NCBI RefSeq assembly: GCF_958979055.1
Contig: NC_084889.1
Location: forward strand, 30,694,761 to 30,758,760
DNA: 64,000 nt
Origin: Alnus glutinosa
Lineage: Eukaryota; Streptophyta; Magnoliopsida; Fagales; Betulaceae
Reading direction: 5' to 3'
The first letter of the stretch is position 1. Every line of letters begins with the position of its first letter. Under the pieces are notes generated by a model, which was given only the letters and a program-made list of their open reading frames with translations, had not been told where the DNA came from and did not search any database. Of this stretch, positions 11,313-22,183 are shown piece after piece. The position numbers were made by a program, and so were the translations under genes.

Positions 11313-11668
11313 GATGAGCCAGAGAGATGGGGTTGGGTGGTTTATCCTTCATATTTTCCCAGATATCTAAGATTAAAAATTGGGATTTAAAAATAACGAC
11401 CATGGATGGGGACTACGGACTACGGAGAGATTCTTATAGAAGAAAAAAGTGAAAGAGAGGAATGGGTTTGAACTTTGAAGGACGGACATGCATTAAAGCA
11501 TGGTATAGATCTGAAAAAAAGCTCTGCGGTAGTCACGTGACCTTGGTCTTCACGTTTGAAGCAGTCAAAAGAGCATCTTTCTTCTCTTTTTTGTGGCACA
11601 CCACTACTGGAAGCCTTGTAAGGACTTTTGGACAACTGGAATTCGTAAAGACTAGATTAATAAATAAA

Positions 11669-11851
11669 GAATAATGATTCAATGCCACCTAAATATATAA
11701 TTTTTCATCATCTTGCTTATGTGGTAAAGTGGTCCCCCACAACTTTTTGAGTTTTTTTATTTTTTTAAAATAAATTAAAGTGGGGGACCACCTTGCCACA
11801 TAGACAAGATAGTAAAAAGTTGTATATTTAGATGGTAGTGAATTACTACTC
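11669..11851. mobile_element. 183-bp palindromic MITE, Mutator-like, copy 1
   Basis: Near-palindrome with a perfect 9-bp target duplication ATAAATAAA (11660-11668 and 11852-11860). Arms contain matching GTGGTnnAGTGGTCCCC/GGGGACCACCTTGCCAC blocks. Same length and sequence family as 53697-53879. A 9-bp duplication points to the Mutator superfamily. Confidence 0.85.
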
Positions 11852-12603
11852 ATAAATAAATGCCTTTTGAGTAACGAAAAATTCATGAAAAAAAGCAGTT
11901 CATGTTCACTCACGTGAATTGTATTTGCCTGACAAAAACACTGTAAAAAGTAGTGAGCAGGTGAAGAGAGATATAAGGAAGCAGTTTCGCGTGAAAGAAA
12001 CTGTAGAGTACCTTCAGATTCTGGTAATTATTGTGATGTTATTTTCTTATTTTATTTTTTATGTACCTTTTATCCTTTTATTAGATTTAGAATTCGTTTG
12101 AATTTGCGATTCTAAAAAAAATACACTTTAAAAGTAGAGATTTTAAAATGCGTTATTTGAAAATTATAGTTTGATATTTAAAATTACAAATTAGCCTTTA
12201 AAATTCTGTTTAAAAAAAAAAAAAACAAATCATTGTCTACGATTTGAAAAAACAATACGTAATTTTTTAAAAACGCAATTTCAAAACGATTCACTTTCTG
12301 TGATTTAATTTAAAATCATATTTTTTATATACGAAATCACAAGCTATTTTGATGAGGTTGTTAGGATTTTTTTTTTATTTTATTTTATTTTTTATTTTTA
12401 TTTCTTTTTAAGGTGCTAGGAATGTTCTAACCAGCTTTTTGAGTGCTATTGATAATCTTCCATTTAAAAGTTTTTAGTGCTATTGACTTTGTATATTTTT
12501 TTTAAAAAAAAAAAAAAAATTGAGTGATGATGTTCGGCGCTTTTAGAATTATTTATTTAAAATTTAAAAATTTTTATTGTCAGATAGTTAAGTTTAAAAA
12601 CTT

Positions 12604-12747
12604 TAGGGTGAAATATATTTTTTGATCCCTGAATTTTGAAAACTTTAATTTTTAGTACTTGATTTTCAATTCACATCAAAGATAGTACCTCAGTTTTGGG
12701 AAAAGGCTAAATTAGTACTTTAGTCAAATTTTCCGTCCAAAAACTAG
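12604..12747 (+). mobile_element. Truncated left arm of AGGGTTAAAT fold-back element
   Basis: Starts AGGGTGAAATATATT and runs through GTACCTCAGTTTTGGG and TTTTCCGTCCAAAAACTA, as in 22184-22322, then switches to unrelated sequence at about 12748. The centre and right arm are missing. Confidence 0.65.
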
Positions 12748-12811
12748 GGTTTTATATCCGGCAAGTGGTGACATTTTTTAAGAGAAAGTGGATCGGAAGA
12801 GATGTTTGCCC

Positions 12812-13395
12812 TGTTAACCCACCTTCTAGAAACCTTCCCAAAGTCAGCCTACACGTAGCCAAACTCCCCACCTCAGCAGCCAACTCACCCACACAAGCAA
12901 CCACACACCTTGCAGCAAATCATGTCTCAAACCTTTTCATATCAGAAACCTTTTCTCCTAGCCCAACAGCCGCATATCATGCTGCACATCATGCAGCAAA
13001 TCTTCCCATATCAGCAGCCTTCCTTCGTAGACCAGAAGCCACATCCATTCCAAAAGGAAAGAAATCAACCTCAACAAGACAGCTGCGCACAAACCTGTTT
13101 TACCATATCATCAGCCGTGCTCTCCAAGTCAAGAGTAATGAACAAGGCAGTATCAATCCCCAATGCCAGTGTGACACAAAAGACCAAATCTGCTATAGAA
13201 GGAAAGATTCTCTGCACAGAACAAGATTGTCTAACACAAATTCAGCAAAGGAAAATTAGTGATTTTATTCTGTAATTATTTGCAAGAATTGTTTCCTTGT
13301 TGTATGTCTTAGACTTATTGATGGTTGTATATAAAGTCGCGTAGCACCTCATTGTAAAATTAAGTCATTCAAGTAAAGTATCACAGAATTCTTTA
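12812..13395 (+). repeat. 5' LTR of Copia element 2
   Basis: Begins TGTTAACCCACC, ends CAGAATTCTTTA. TATA box TATATAAAG at 13328-13336. Open in two frames for more than 120 codons. Confidence 0.95.
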
Positions 13396-13407
13396 TGGTA
13401 TCAGAGC
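13396..13407 (+). other. Primer-binding site, initiator tRNA-Met type
   Basis: TGGTATCAGAGC directly after the 5' LTR, the standard Copia minus-strand primer site. Confidence 0.93.
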
Positions 13408-13445
13408 ACCTCTAGGCACACGCCAACTTTGATCCAATTTTACCT

Positions 13446-14144
13446 ATGGCTTCCTCTTCCTCAACCCCGATTTCTGTTGTTCCCAGTTTCTCCCTTCCCA
13501 CAACCAACCAAAATGCCTCTCTCAAACTTGACAACAATAACTATCTTATGTGGTTGACTCAAGTCCTTCCTATACTGCGTCACCATGATTTGTTGGGTAT
13601 CGTTGATGGCTCAGAACCGTGCCCTCCAAAGTTTATCACTACTGAGGATAAAAAGGAAATCCTCAATCCAGAATTTGTCTTATGGAACAAGAAAGATCAG
13701 TACCTCCTAAGTGTGATTACTTCTTCTCTCACTGAAAGTGTCCTAGCCTCTGTCTATGGACTGCACACCTCCAAACAAGCTTGGACAGCCTTGGCAACCA
13801 AATTTGCTTCTCAATCCAAATCTTGAATCTCTCATCTGAAGAAACAGCTCCAAACACTGACTCAATGACCAAAAACCTGCACTGAGTTCCTGCACACAGC
13901 CAAGAGTTTGGCCGACCAACTTGCTGCTACTGGTAATCCTATCACCGATGATGAATTGATTTCATTTATAGTTAATGGGTTGAATTCCTCCTTCACCAGT
14001 TTCATCACCACTTACTCTTTTGCGACCCGAGAGAATCAAATCAGTTTTGATGACTTCCAAGATGAACTGCTTAGTCACGAGATGCTGCTCAATCAACAGC
14101 AAACCAAAGCCACAGATCTCTCCACCATTGCCTTGATAGCATAG
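13446..14144 (+). pseudogene. Copia element 2 gag, N-terminal part, broken by stops
   Basis: The frame opens at ATG 13446 and includes LKLDNNNYLMWLTQVLPILR and DLLGIVDGSEPCPP, typical of the gag (UBN2-type) region of plant Copia elements. The gag polyprotein packages element RNA. In-frame stops occur at 13824-13826 (TGA), 13866-13868 (TGA) and 14142-14144 (TAG), with no frame change across them, since the residues after each stop continue the family pattern. The remaining gag, with the zinc knuckle, follows in the next entry. Confidence 0.92.
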
Positions 14145-17100
14145 CGTCACAACAATCCTCAAACCTCCAAAGGCAAAGGCCCAATGTATCCACCATCAAG
14201 GTATGCTCAGAGACCTTATCTGCCAAGGCCAAACCATGGACATCCAAGTCATGGATTTCAAAGCCTACCTCACTACCAGGAGTACAAACGAGGTCCTTAC
14301 CCCTACAATCAACACAACCAGGGTCCTCAACAGCAGCACTCTCAAGGCTCACATCAGCAACTCACTCAAGGCCACTTGCAGCCAAGTCCCAACTTCTCTA
14401 GCCGACCCCAAACTCAGGGAATACTCCCAACTCCAGGTAGTCTCTTCAATAACAGCACCAGAGTTCCTTGTCAGATATGTGGAAAGACCAGCCACTTAGC
14501 CATTGATTGTTATCACCGGATGGACTATGCATTTCAAGGCCGAAATCCACCTCAGCAGCTGGCTGCAATGGTTACTAACACCAATGCTGCCTATGAAGAA
14601 CCCCAATGGCTGGCTGACAGTAGTGCTAATGCCCACATCACCAATGCCTTGGAAAATTTGCAAATCCAGCAGCCATTTCAGACCTCTGAGGAAGTTGCTA
14701 TGGGCAATGGGACTGGCCTCACTATAGAGAACACTGGTTCCTCTCTTTTTCACTCTCCCCATTCCTCCTTTAAACTCAATGATATATTACATTGTCCTCA
14801 AGCCTCAGCCAATCTCATTTCTATTCAAAAATTCTGTATTGATAATTCTTGCTATTTTATACTAACCTCTTCTCATTACTTTGTCAAGGACCTGAAGACG
14901 CACACCCTGCTCCTAGAAGGGAAGAGTGAGAATGGCCTCTATCCACTGCGCTTTGGAGGGAAGCTTCTTAAGAGCAACAAGACCTTTACAGCTTTGTTAG
15001 GAATAAAGACCACATCTTTAATGTGGCACTTTAGATTAGGCCATCCATCCTTAGAGATTGTCAATAGGGTGGTTAAGGATAAACACCTTCCAGTTTCTGT
15101 CTTTGATTTCCATAATACAGCAGCTTGTAATTCATGCCAATTTGGCAAGAGTAAAAAGCAGCCTTTTCATAATTTTACTCGTGTTTCTCTTCATCCCTTA
15201 GACTTAATTCATTCGGATGTTTGGGCATCCCCCATTACTTCTATTAGTGGCTTTAAATATTATGTTATTTTCATTGATGACTTCTCTCGATTCACTTGGA
15301 TTTATCCCCTCTATAATAAATTTGAAGTTTTTGATAGTTTTGTAAAATTTAAGCTTCAAGTGGAAAACCAATTTTCCACCAAAATCAAACAATTCCAATC
15401 GGATGGAGGTGGGGAATATGTCTCCAACCATTTTCAATCATTTCTCACAAAACATGGTATTATACACAGAAAGTCCTGCCCATATACCTCTCCCCAAAAC
15501 GGCATTGCCGAGAGAAAATTGAGACACATTTTAGAAACTGGATTAACACTCTTGGCCCATTCTCAGCTATCTAATAAGTATTGGGTGGATGCTTTTATCA
15601 CTGCTGTCCATTTGATTAACAGGCTGCCTACTCCTACCCTTCAACTCATGTCTCCCTTCTTCAAACTTTACAACCGCGAACCCAACTATCAAGAGCTTAG
15701 AGTATTCGGATGTCTTTGCTATCCTCTTCTTCGACCTTATGGTCTCCATAAACTTGAATATCGTTCTAAGCCTTGTTTATTTCTTGGTTATCATCATGCA
15801 GGCTATAAGTGCTTAGATCCTGTTACTAACAAAGTTTACTTGTCAAGGCATGTGGTCTTCAATGAAGCTTCCTTCCCAGCACAAGATCAGGCTGTCTCCC
15901 TTCTCCCTTCCAAGGTAAGTGCCAAAGGTGATGCTCCTTTTATTCTTCCTGTTCATTTTCCCTCTATTCACTTGCCACCCACACAATCTCCTTCCCCTTC
16001 TTTTGCTCCCTGTACCTCCCCTGCATCACCACCACTATCTTCTCCTTTACCACCTCCTGCAGCCTCACCTTAACCTTGTGTTTCCTTGCCTACCTCTCCT
16101 GACACACTTTCTCCCATTTTACCCACATCTCCTACATCTGCTATTTCCCCATCAGTACCTCCAACCTCTCCTACTAGTCTTTCTCCTTCCCTGCAGCCCC
16201 TATCTACTTCCCCATTACACCCTCCTTTCCCGAAAAACCCACCTACCACCACTTTTGATACCTCTCTTCCCCTTTCTGCTACCTTTCCTGCCCCACCCTC
16301 TCATTCCATGGTTACCAGGTCTAGAACTGGCTCTCTTCGTCCAAAATCATTTTCTGATTATAAGCTTTTTCACTCCCAATTTTCTGAGATTGAACCGAGT
16401 TCTTATAGTAAGGCAATCCTTGATCCCAAGTGGCAGGCTGCCATGCAACTTGAATTTGATGCCTTGATGTCCAATGGTACTTGGTCCTTGTGTCCTTGAC
16501 CTCTTCATCACAATATCATTCGAAACAAATGGGTGTACCGGATTAAGAGACATGCTGATGGCACTATTGAACGGTTTAAAGCTCGTTTAGTTGCTAAAGG
16601 TTTTGACCAACGAAGTGGCATTGATTACACAGAAACCTTTAGTCCTGTGATCAAACCTTCAACTATTCGAGTTATTTTAACCTTGGCAGTCCACTTTTCT
16701 TGGGATATTCGGCAACTTGATGTGTCTAATGCCTTCTTGCAGGGGACTTTGATTGAAGAGGTTTATATGGAGCAACCCAGGGGCTTTGTTAACAAGTCTC
16801 ATCCTGATTTTGTTTACAGGTTACACAAGGCCTTGTATGGTCTCAAACAGGCCCCTCGAGCCTGGTTCACAAGATTCTCTACCTTCCTCCTTGATATAGG
16901 TTTCACTGCCTCCTTGGTGGACACCTCATTATTTATTTTCTGCTCTGGCAAGATTCAGCTCTACCTTCTTGTGTATGTGGATGACATCATCCTCACTGGC
17001 TCACATCCAGCAGCCATTTCAGCCTTGATCTGCCGACTCCAAGCTGAATTTCCCTTAAAGGACTTGGGACTTCTTCATTTCTTCCTTGGAATTCAGGTTA

Positions 17101-17932
17101 CTCGCAGTCCACAGGGCCTTCATTTGTGCCAAACCAAATACATTAATGATTTGCTCAACAAGACTAACATGAGTGGTGCTAAGCCTGCCAACTCTCCTTG
17201 CTCTTCTGGTTCTAAGCTCTCTCGCCATAATGGCAGTCCCATTCCTGATCCCACTGCTTACCGACAGATTGTGGGAGCACTTCAGTATTGCACTCTCACT
17301 CGGCCTGATATAGCTTATTCTGTAAATCAGCTTTGTCAACATCTTCATGCTCCCTGTTCCACTCACTGGACTGCAGCAAAAAGGGTCTTGCGCTACCTCC
17401 AAGGCTCTTCTGATCATGGCCTCTTCTATACAAAGAGTAATTTGCAGCTAAATGCCTTTTGTGATTCGGATTGGGCAGGCTGCCCTGATGATAGGCGTTC
17501 CACAACCGGTTTTGCAGTTTTTCTTGGTGATTGCCTCGTGTCTTGGAGTGCCAAAAAGCAGGCTGTTGTTTCAAGGTCCAGCACTGAGGCTGAGTATCGG
17601 TCTCTCTCTACTACCACTGCTGAACTCTTTTGGCTCCGAATGTTGTTCAAGGAATTATGCATCTCCTTAACCGTGGCTCCTGTTCTATGGTGTGACAACA
17701 TTAGTGCCTTAGCCTTAGCCTCCAATCCTGTTTTTCATGCCTGAACCAAGCACATTGAAGTTGATTATCACTTCATCTGTGAAAAAGTGCTTAATCGTGA
17801 CATTATCCTTAAGTTTATTTCTACTCTTGATCAGGTTGCTGATGTGTTTACTAAAGGCCTTCCTTCTTCCCGGTTCACTCATCTTAAATCCAAGCTGATG
17901 GTGGTTTCACCCCCTATCATCTTGTGGGGGAG
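14145..17932 (+). pseudogene. Copia element 2 gag C-terminus and pol, broken by stops only
   Basis: Same frame as the gag start. Counted from the ATG at 14184: CCHC zinc knuckle at residues 96-109 (CQICGKTSHLAIDC) and protease WLADSS at 142-147 (DSS in place of DSG). The integrase core follows with HSDVW, QSDGGGEY and NGIAERK (D, D, E present). Beyond TAA 16071-16073 and TGA 16497-16499 come the RT, with intact YVDD and LDVSNAFLQGTL, and RNase H (CDSDWAGCPDDRRSTTG, SSTEAEYRSL). TGA 17742-17744 interrupts the C-terminus, which resumes at 17745. No frameshift seen. Resembles the Ale/Retrofit group, not verified. Confidence 0.95.
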
Positions 17933-18516
17933 TGTTAACCCACCTTTTAGAAACCTTCCCAAAGTCAGCCTACACGTAGCCAAACTCCCCACCTCAGCAG
18001 CCAACTCACCCACACAAGCAACCACACACCTTGCAGCAAATCATGTCTCAAACCTTTCCATATCAGAAACCTTTTCTCCTAGCCCAACAGCCGCATATCA
18101 TGCTGCACATCATGCAGCAAATCTTCCCATAACAGCAGCCTTCCTTCGTAGACCAGAAGCCACATCCATTCCAAAAGGAAAGAAATCAACCTCAACAAGA
18201 CAGCTGCGCACAAACCTGTTTTACCATAGCATCAGCCGTGCTCTCCAAGTCAAGAGTAATGAACAAGGCAGTATCAATCCCCAATGCCAGTGTGACACAA
18301 AAGACCAAATTTGCTATAGAAGGAAAGATTCTCTGCATAGAACAAGATTGTCTAACACAAATTCAGCAAAGGAAAATTAGTGATTTTATTCTGTAATTAT
18401 TTGCAAGAATTGTTTCCTTGTTGTATGTCTTAGACTTATTGATGGTTGTATATAAAGTCGTGTAGCACCTCATTGTAAAATTAAGTCATTCAAGTAAAGT
18501 ATCACAGAATTCTTTA
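17933..18516 (+). repeat. 3' LTR of Copia element 2
   Basis: Same length as the 5' LTR, 7 differences. TATA box at 18449-18457. The upstream pol frame runs into it and stops only at 18378-18380. Confidence 0.95.
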
Positions 18517-18521
18517 TGCCC

Positions 18522-18841
18522 AACATACAAAGTACTCGATTTTACGCTAACAAAACGACTCGGTAACAATATAAGACCAAATTACGTGATTGGAAGCTCA
18601 ATGACAAAGCAAAAGCTGAGAAGAATTAGTGAGAAAAATATGCAGCAGTATGTTTTATTAATTCCAATTACAACCAATTAATATACACCCAAACCAAACG
18701 CAACTTCCCAATTGAGCTTTCAATACATCAAAACTCATCTCAACACATGGTGAAACATCAAAAGATCACACTCCTTCAACATCGCATAGGAAAAAAAATA
18801 AAGAAATAAAAGCCGGATAAGCGTGGTGGATCTAGAGGGAC
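18522..18841. other. Probable 3' flank of the small membrane-protein gene
   Basis: Between the Copia 2 target duplication and the stop codon of the minus-strand gene. No ORF, AT-rich, consistent with 3' UTR and flank. Confidence 0.4.
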
Positions 18842-19063
18842 TTAAACATTGGCAGAGTTGTTAGGCTTGAAATGTGTTGGAGGAGACGAGGGGTAAGAAT
18901 TAGGTGCTCCTGCACTCCCTGGTGGTGGTGTAGGTACCCCATAAACTTGAGCATTGGTCCGAACCTCCTGTCTTCCTTTGGCTCTTCCGAAGAAGTAACA
19001 CCCAAAACCAAGTAGGATGGAGAAGAGAATAAAAGGCAGCGAAATCACCACCACCATACCCAT
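18842..19063 (-). CDS. Small single-pass membrane protein, 73 residues, function unknown
   Basis: An ATG at 19063 opens a 73-residue protein. Residues 3-26 form a strongly hydrophobic segment (MVVVISLPFILFSILLGFGC). A basic stretch follows (GRAKGRQEVR, 26-35), then a Pro/Ser-rich tail with PTPPPGSAGAP and a C-terminus ending NNSANV. The charge pattern suggests an uncleaved membrane anchor with the basic tail in the cytosol. The frame is open upstream to 19237, but that part is low complexity (SLSLSHSHSQ, KKKK) and includes a GA run, so I take the internal ATG. I believe short plant proteins of this shape exist as an uncharacterised family, but I cannot name it. Copia element 2 lies just downstream. 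Confidence 0.7.
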   Translation of the reverse strand: MGMVVVISLPFILFSILLGFGCYFFGRAKGRQEVRTNAQVYGVPTPPPGSAGAPNSYPSSPPTHFKPNNSANV

Positions 19064-19795
19064 TTTTCGCCTTTTTCTTCGATTCTCAAGGCCCCCAAGT
19101 TTTTTTTTCTTGGATGTTTGACTGTGGGAATGAGAAAGAGAGAGAGAGAGGTTTGTTGCGTGCAATTGGGGAAGAGACGAGAGTAAATAGGAGGTTTCAG
19201 ATTCTTTCCAGCAGAACAAGCTTAAAATGCTTTTCAACGGTAACCTTAACGTTCAAGTTTATAACGGTTACTTTCTGCGGGCCAATAGCATTAGCGCAAA
19301 GAGTGATTGAAGTGTCCTTCCCACGTGGGAAAAGAGTGATTGAAGTTTCCCTAAATGCCAGTCAGCACTGCTAAGAACTAAAAAAAATTAAAAATTAAAA
19401 ATTAAAAATTAAAAATTAAAAATGGGTCTCAACTCCAGTGAAGGTGAACAAAAGATAGCCAGAGAGATGGGGATGGGTGGTTTATCCTTCATATTTTCTC
19501 AGATATCTAAGATTAAAAATTGAGATTTAAAAATAACGACCATGGATGGGGACTACGGAGAGATTCTTATAGAAAAAAAAAAAAAGTGAAAGAGAGGAAT
19601 GGGTTTGAACTTTGAAGGACGGACACAAATGAAAGCATGGTATAGAGATCTGAAAAAAGCTCTGCGGTAGTCACGTGACCTTGGTCTTCACGTTTGAAGC
19701 AGTCAAAAGAGCATCTTTCTTTTCTTTTTTGTGGCACACCAGTGGAAGCCTTTTAAGGACTTTTGGACAACCGGAATTCGCAAAGACAATAAATA

Positions 19796-20646
19796 GGGTT
19801 AAATTTAGTATCTCAGTTTTGTTTTGTATCATAGGTGGTACCTGAATTAAGGGTAAAAACCCATTTGGTACCTCTGTTAGATTTTTCGTCTGAATTTTAA
19901 CGTCTCGCCACGTGTCAACCGCTGAAGTTGACACGTGGCACTACATTAAAAAAAATTAAAAATAAAAAATTGAAATTTTAAAAAATGATTAAAAATAATA
20001 AAATTTTAAAAAAGAAAATTAAAAAAAGAAAAAAGAAGAGGGGTGGCTGAGCCACCTCCCTTGGCCACCATGGGGGTGGCTATGGGGGTGGCCCAAGGGG
20101 GTGGTTCGGCCACCCCCAAGGGCCATGGGGGTGGTTCGGCCACCCCCATACCGGCCGGACTGGGGGTGGCCGATCCACCCCCATGGCCCTAGGGGGTGGT
20201 TCGGCCACCCCCAAGGGCCAAAACCATAATTTTTTTTTCTTTTTTTCTACCCTGGGGGGCCGAGCCACCCCATGGGGGGTGGTTCGGCCACCCCAGACTG
20301 GCCAGACCGGCCAAGGGGGTGGCTGGGCCACCTCCTTGGCCAAAATGGGGGTGGCCAGCCACCCCTCTTCTTTTTTCTTTTTTTAATTTTCTTTTTTAAA
20401 ATTTTATTATTTTTAATCATTTTTTAAAGATTTCAATTTTTTATTTTTAATTTTTTTTTATGTAGTGCCACGTGTCAACCTCTGAGGTTGACACGTGGCG
20501 AGACGTTAAAATTCAGACGGAAAATCTAACAGAGGTACCAAATGGGTTTTTACCCTTAATTCAGGTACCACCTATGATACAAAACAAAACTGAGGTACTA
20601 AATTTAAAATCACGTAAAACTCAGGTACCAATAGGGTATTTAACCC
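19796..20646. mobile_element. Fold-back element, AGGGTTAAAT family, full copy
   Basis: Ends GGGTTAAATTT and its complement ATTTAACCC. Flanks CAATAAATA (19787-19795) and TAATAAATA (20647-20655) match at 8 of 9 bases. Arms of about 250 bp pair across GTACCTCTGTTAGATTTT and the motif CCACGTGTCAACC nGAnGTTGACACGTGG. The centre (20041-20365) is an array of GGGGTGG(T/C)(T/C)(C/G)GGCCACCCC palindromes. No coding capacity. The 9-bp duplication and long inverted repeats favour a Mutator-like origin. Confidence 0.85.
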
Positions 20647-20745
20647 TAATAAATAAGTGCCTTTGAGTAACGAAAAATTCATGAAAAAAAGCAGTTCATG
20701 TTCACTCACGTGAATTTTATTTGCCTGACAAAACGCTGTAAAAAG

Positions 20746-21518
20746 TAGGGGTGTGCAAAACCCGCAATCCCCGCCCCGCCCCGCCCCGCCCCACCCAGCC
20801 CCGCAGAGGACCGGGTTTTCAAGTTTTTTTGCGGGTTAGGGTTTTAATTTGAGAAATTTATGCGGGGCGGGGCGGGTTTAGCCTTTTGAAAAATGCGGGT
20901 CCCCGCCCCGCCCCGCCCCGCACCGCACAAAGGAGAAAAAAAGAAAAAAAGAAAATAAAAAAGGGATCAACTAGCTCATTTCATTGTGTGAGAAATACAA
21001 TTTTTATGGTTCAATTTCATGGGATGTTAAAATGTACACATTTTTATTGTATTGTTATTTGAAATAATCTTTTCATTACTTCTGAAAAAGACAAGAAAAT
21101 TGATTAAATGGAATAGTGAAATATTATAACTTTTTATTCTTTATATTTATTCAATTATGCTTTGTTGATAGGAGAAAATAGAAATTATGTTTCTTAGAAT
21201 TTTATCTTATAATTAATAGGGCTTTTAGTTTAAAAGACTAATTCCATAAAAAATGTTCTTGAATGGAAATATGAATTTAATTTTTTATTTACAAAACCAG
21301 TATTTTTTTGAATTTTTATTTTTTTACAAAATAAAATCAAAATTACTTAAATGCAACTCAAAATACCCACCCCGCCCCGCAATACCCGCAATCCCCGCCC
21401 CGCACGGTTAGTCTTTATCAAGTGTGGTTTGCGGGTTGGAAATTTCCAACCCGCAAAGGTGCGGGGCGGGGCCAAAAAAGGCGGAAACCCGCCCCACCCC
21501 GCCCCATGCACACCCCTA
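20746..21518. mobile_element. hAT-type MITE with C-rich subterminal repeats
   Basis: Perfect 8-bp target duplication GTAAAAAG (20738-20745 and 21519-21526) and 12-bp inverted ends TAGGGGTGTGCA/TGCACACCCCTA. Both subterminal regions carry runs of CCCCGCCCCGC and CGGGTTnnGCGGG. Paralogous empty sites at 11944 and 23423 read GTAAAAAGTAGTGAG, which confirms the boundaries. No transposase inside. The ends differ from those of the autonomous hAT at 47393. Confidence 0.92.
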
Positions 21519-22183
21519 GTAAAAAGTAGTGAGTAGGTGAAGAGAGATAAAAGGAAGCAGTTTCACGTGAAAGAAACTGTAGAGTACCTTCAGATTCTGG
21601 TAATTATTGTGATGTTATTTTTTTTATTTTATTTTTTATGTACCTTTTCCCCTTTTATTAGACTTAGAGTCTCTTTGAATTTATGATATTAAAAAATACA
21701 CTCTGGAAATAGAGATTTTAAAATATGCAAGTTGAAAATTGCAGTTTGAAATTTAAAATTACAAATTAACTTTTAAAAATTAATTTTTTCAAAAAAACAC
21801 ATCATTATCTACAATTTAAAAAAACAGTTTTTTTGTGTATTTAAATCGTAATTTTTTAAAAACATAATTTCAAAACGATTCATTTTTTGTGATTTAATTT
21901 AAAACCGCACTTTTTATATACGAAATCACAAACTATTTTGATGAAGTTGTAAGTTTTTTTTTTATTATTTATTTATTTATTTATCAGGTGCTAGGAATGT
22001 TCTAATCAGCTATTTGAGTGCTATTGATAATCATCCATTTAAAAGTTTTTAGTGCTATTGACTTCGTATATATTTTTTTTTTTTGAAAAAAAAAATAAAA
22101 AAAATTGAGTGACGATGTTCGGACTTTTAGAATTATATATTTAAAATTTTTTATTGTCAAATACTTAAGTTTAAAAATATTAG

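Larger units (their letters stand above)
11313..12747 (+). repeat. Duplicated segment, unit A
   Basis: Similar to 19452-22330 over its whole length once the insertions are removed: GCCAGAGAGATGGGG, the ATAACGACCATGGATGGGG word, the TCACGTGA block (11529), the GTAAAAAGTAGTGAG word (11944), the GATTTTAAAATnnG region (12140) and the AGGGTnAAATA arm (12605). Unit A carries its own 183-bp MITE and ends in a truncated fold-back arm just before Copia element 2. Confidence 0.85.
12812..18516 (+). mobile_element. Ty1/Copia LTR retrotransposon 2 (young, full structure)
   Basis: 5705 bp with a perfect 5-bp target duplication TGCCC (12807-12811 and 18517-18521). Both LTRs are 584 bp and differ at 7 positions by my reading (about 1.2%), five of them C/T. 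A primer-binding site TGGTATCAGAGC (13396-13407), complementary to initiator tRNA-Met, follows the 5' LTR directly, and a purine tract (17922-17932) precedes the 3' LTR. Gag, protease, integrase, RT and RNase H are all in one reading frame. It looks structurally complete but coding-dead owing to six stop codons. It sits about 325 bp beyond the 3' end of the small gene at 18842-19063. Confidence 0.97.

Noticed and set aside
12910..13275. 121-codon Gln-rich ORF in the Copia 2 5' LTR
   Set aside because: Second open frame in the LTR with no recognised domain; mentioned under the LTR but not called as a gene.
15919..16467. Leu/Pro-rich 182-codon ORF in another frame of Copia 2
   Set aside because: Shadow frame over the Pro/Ser-rich integrase-RT linker.
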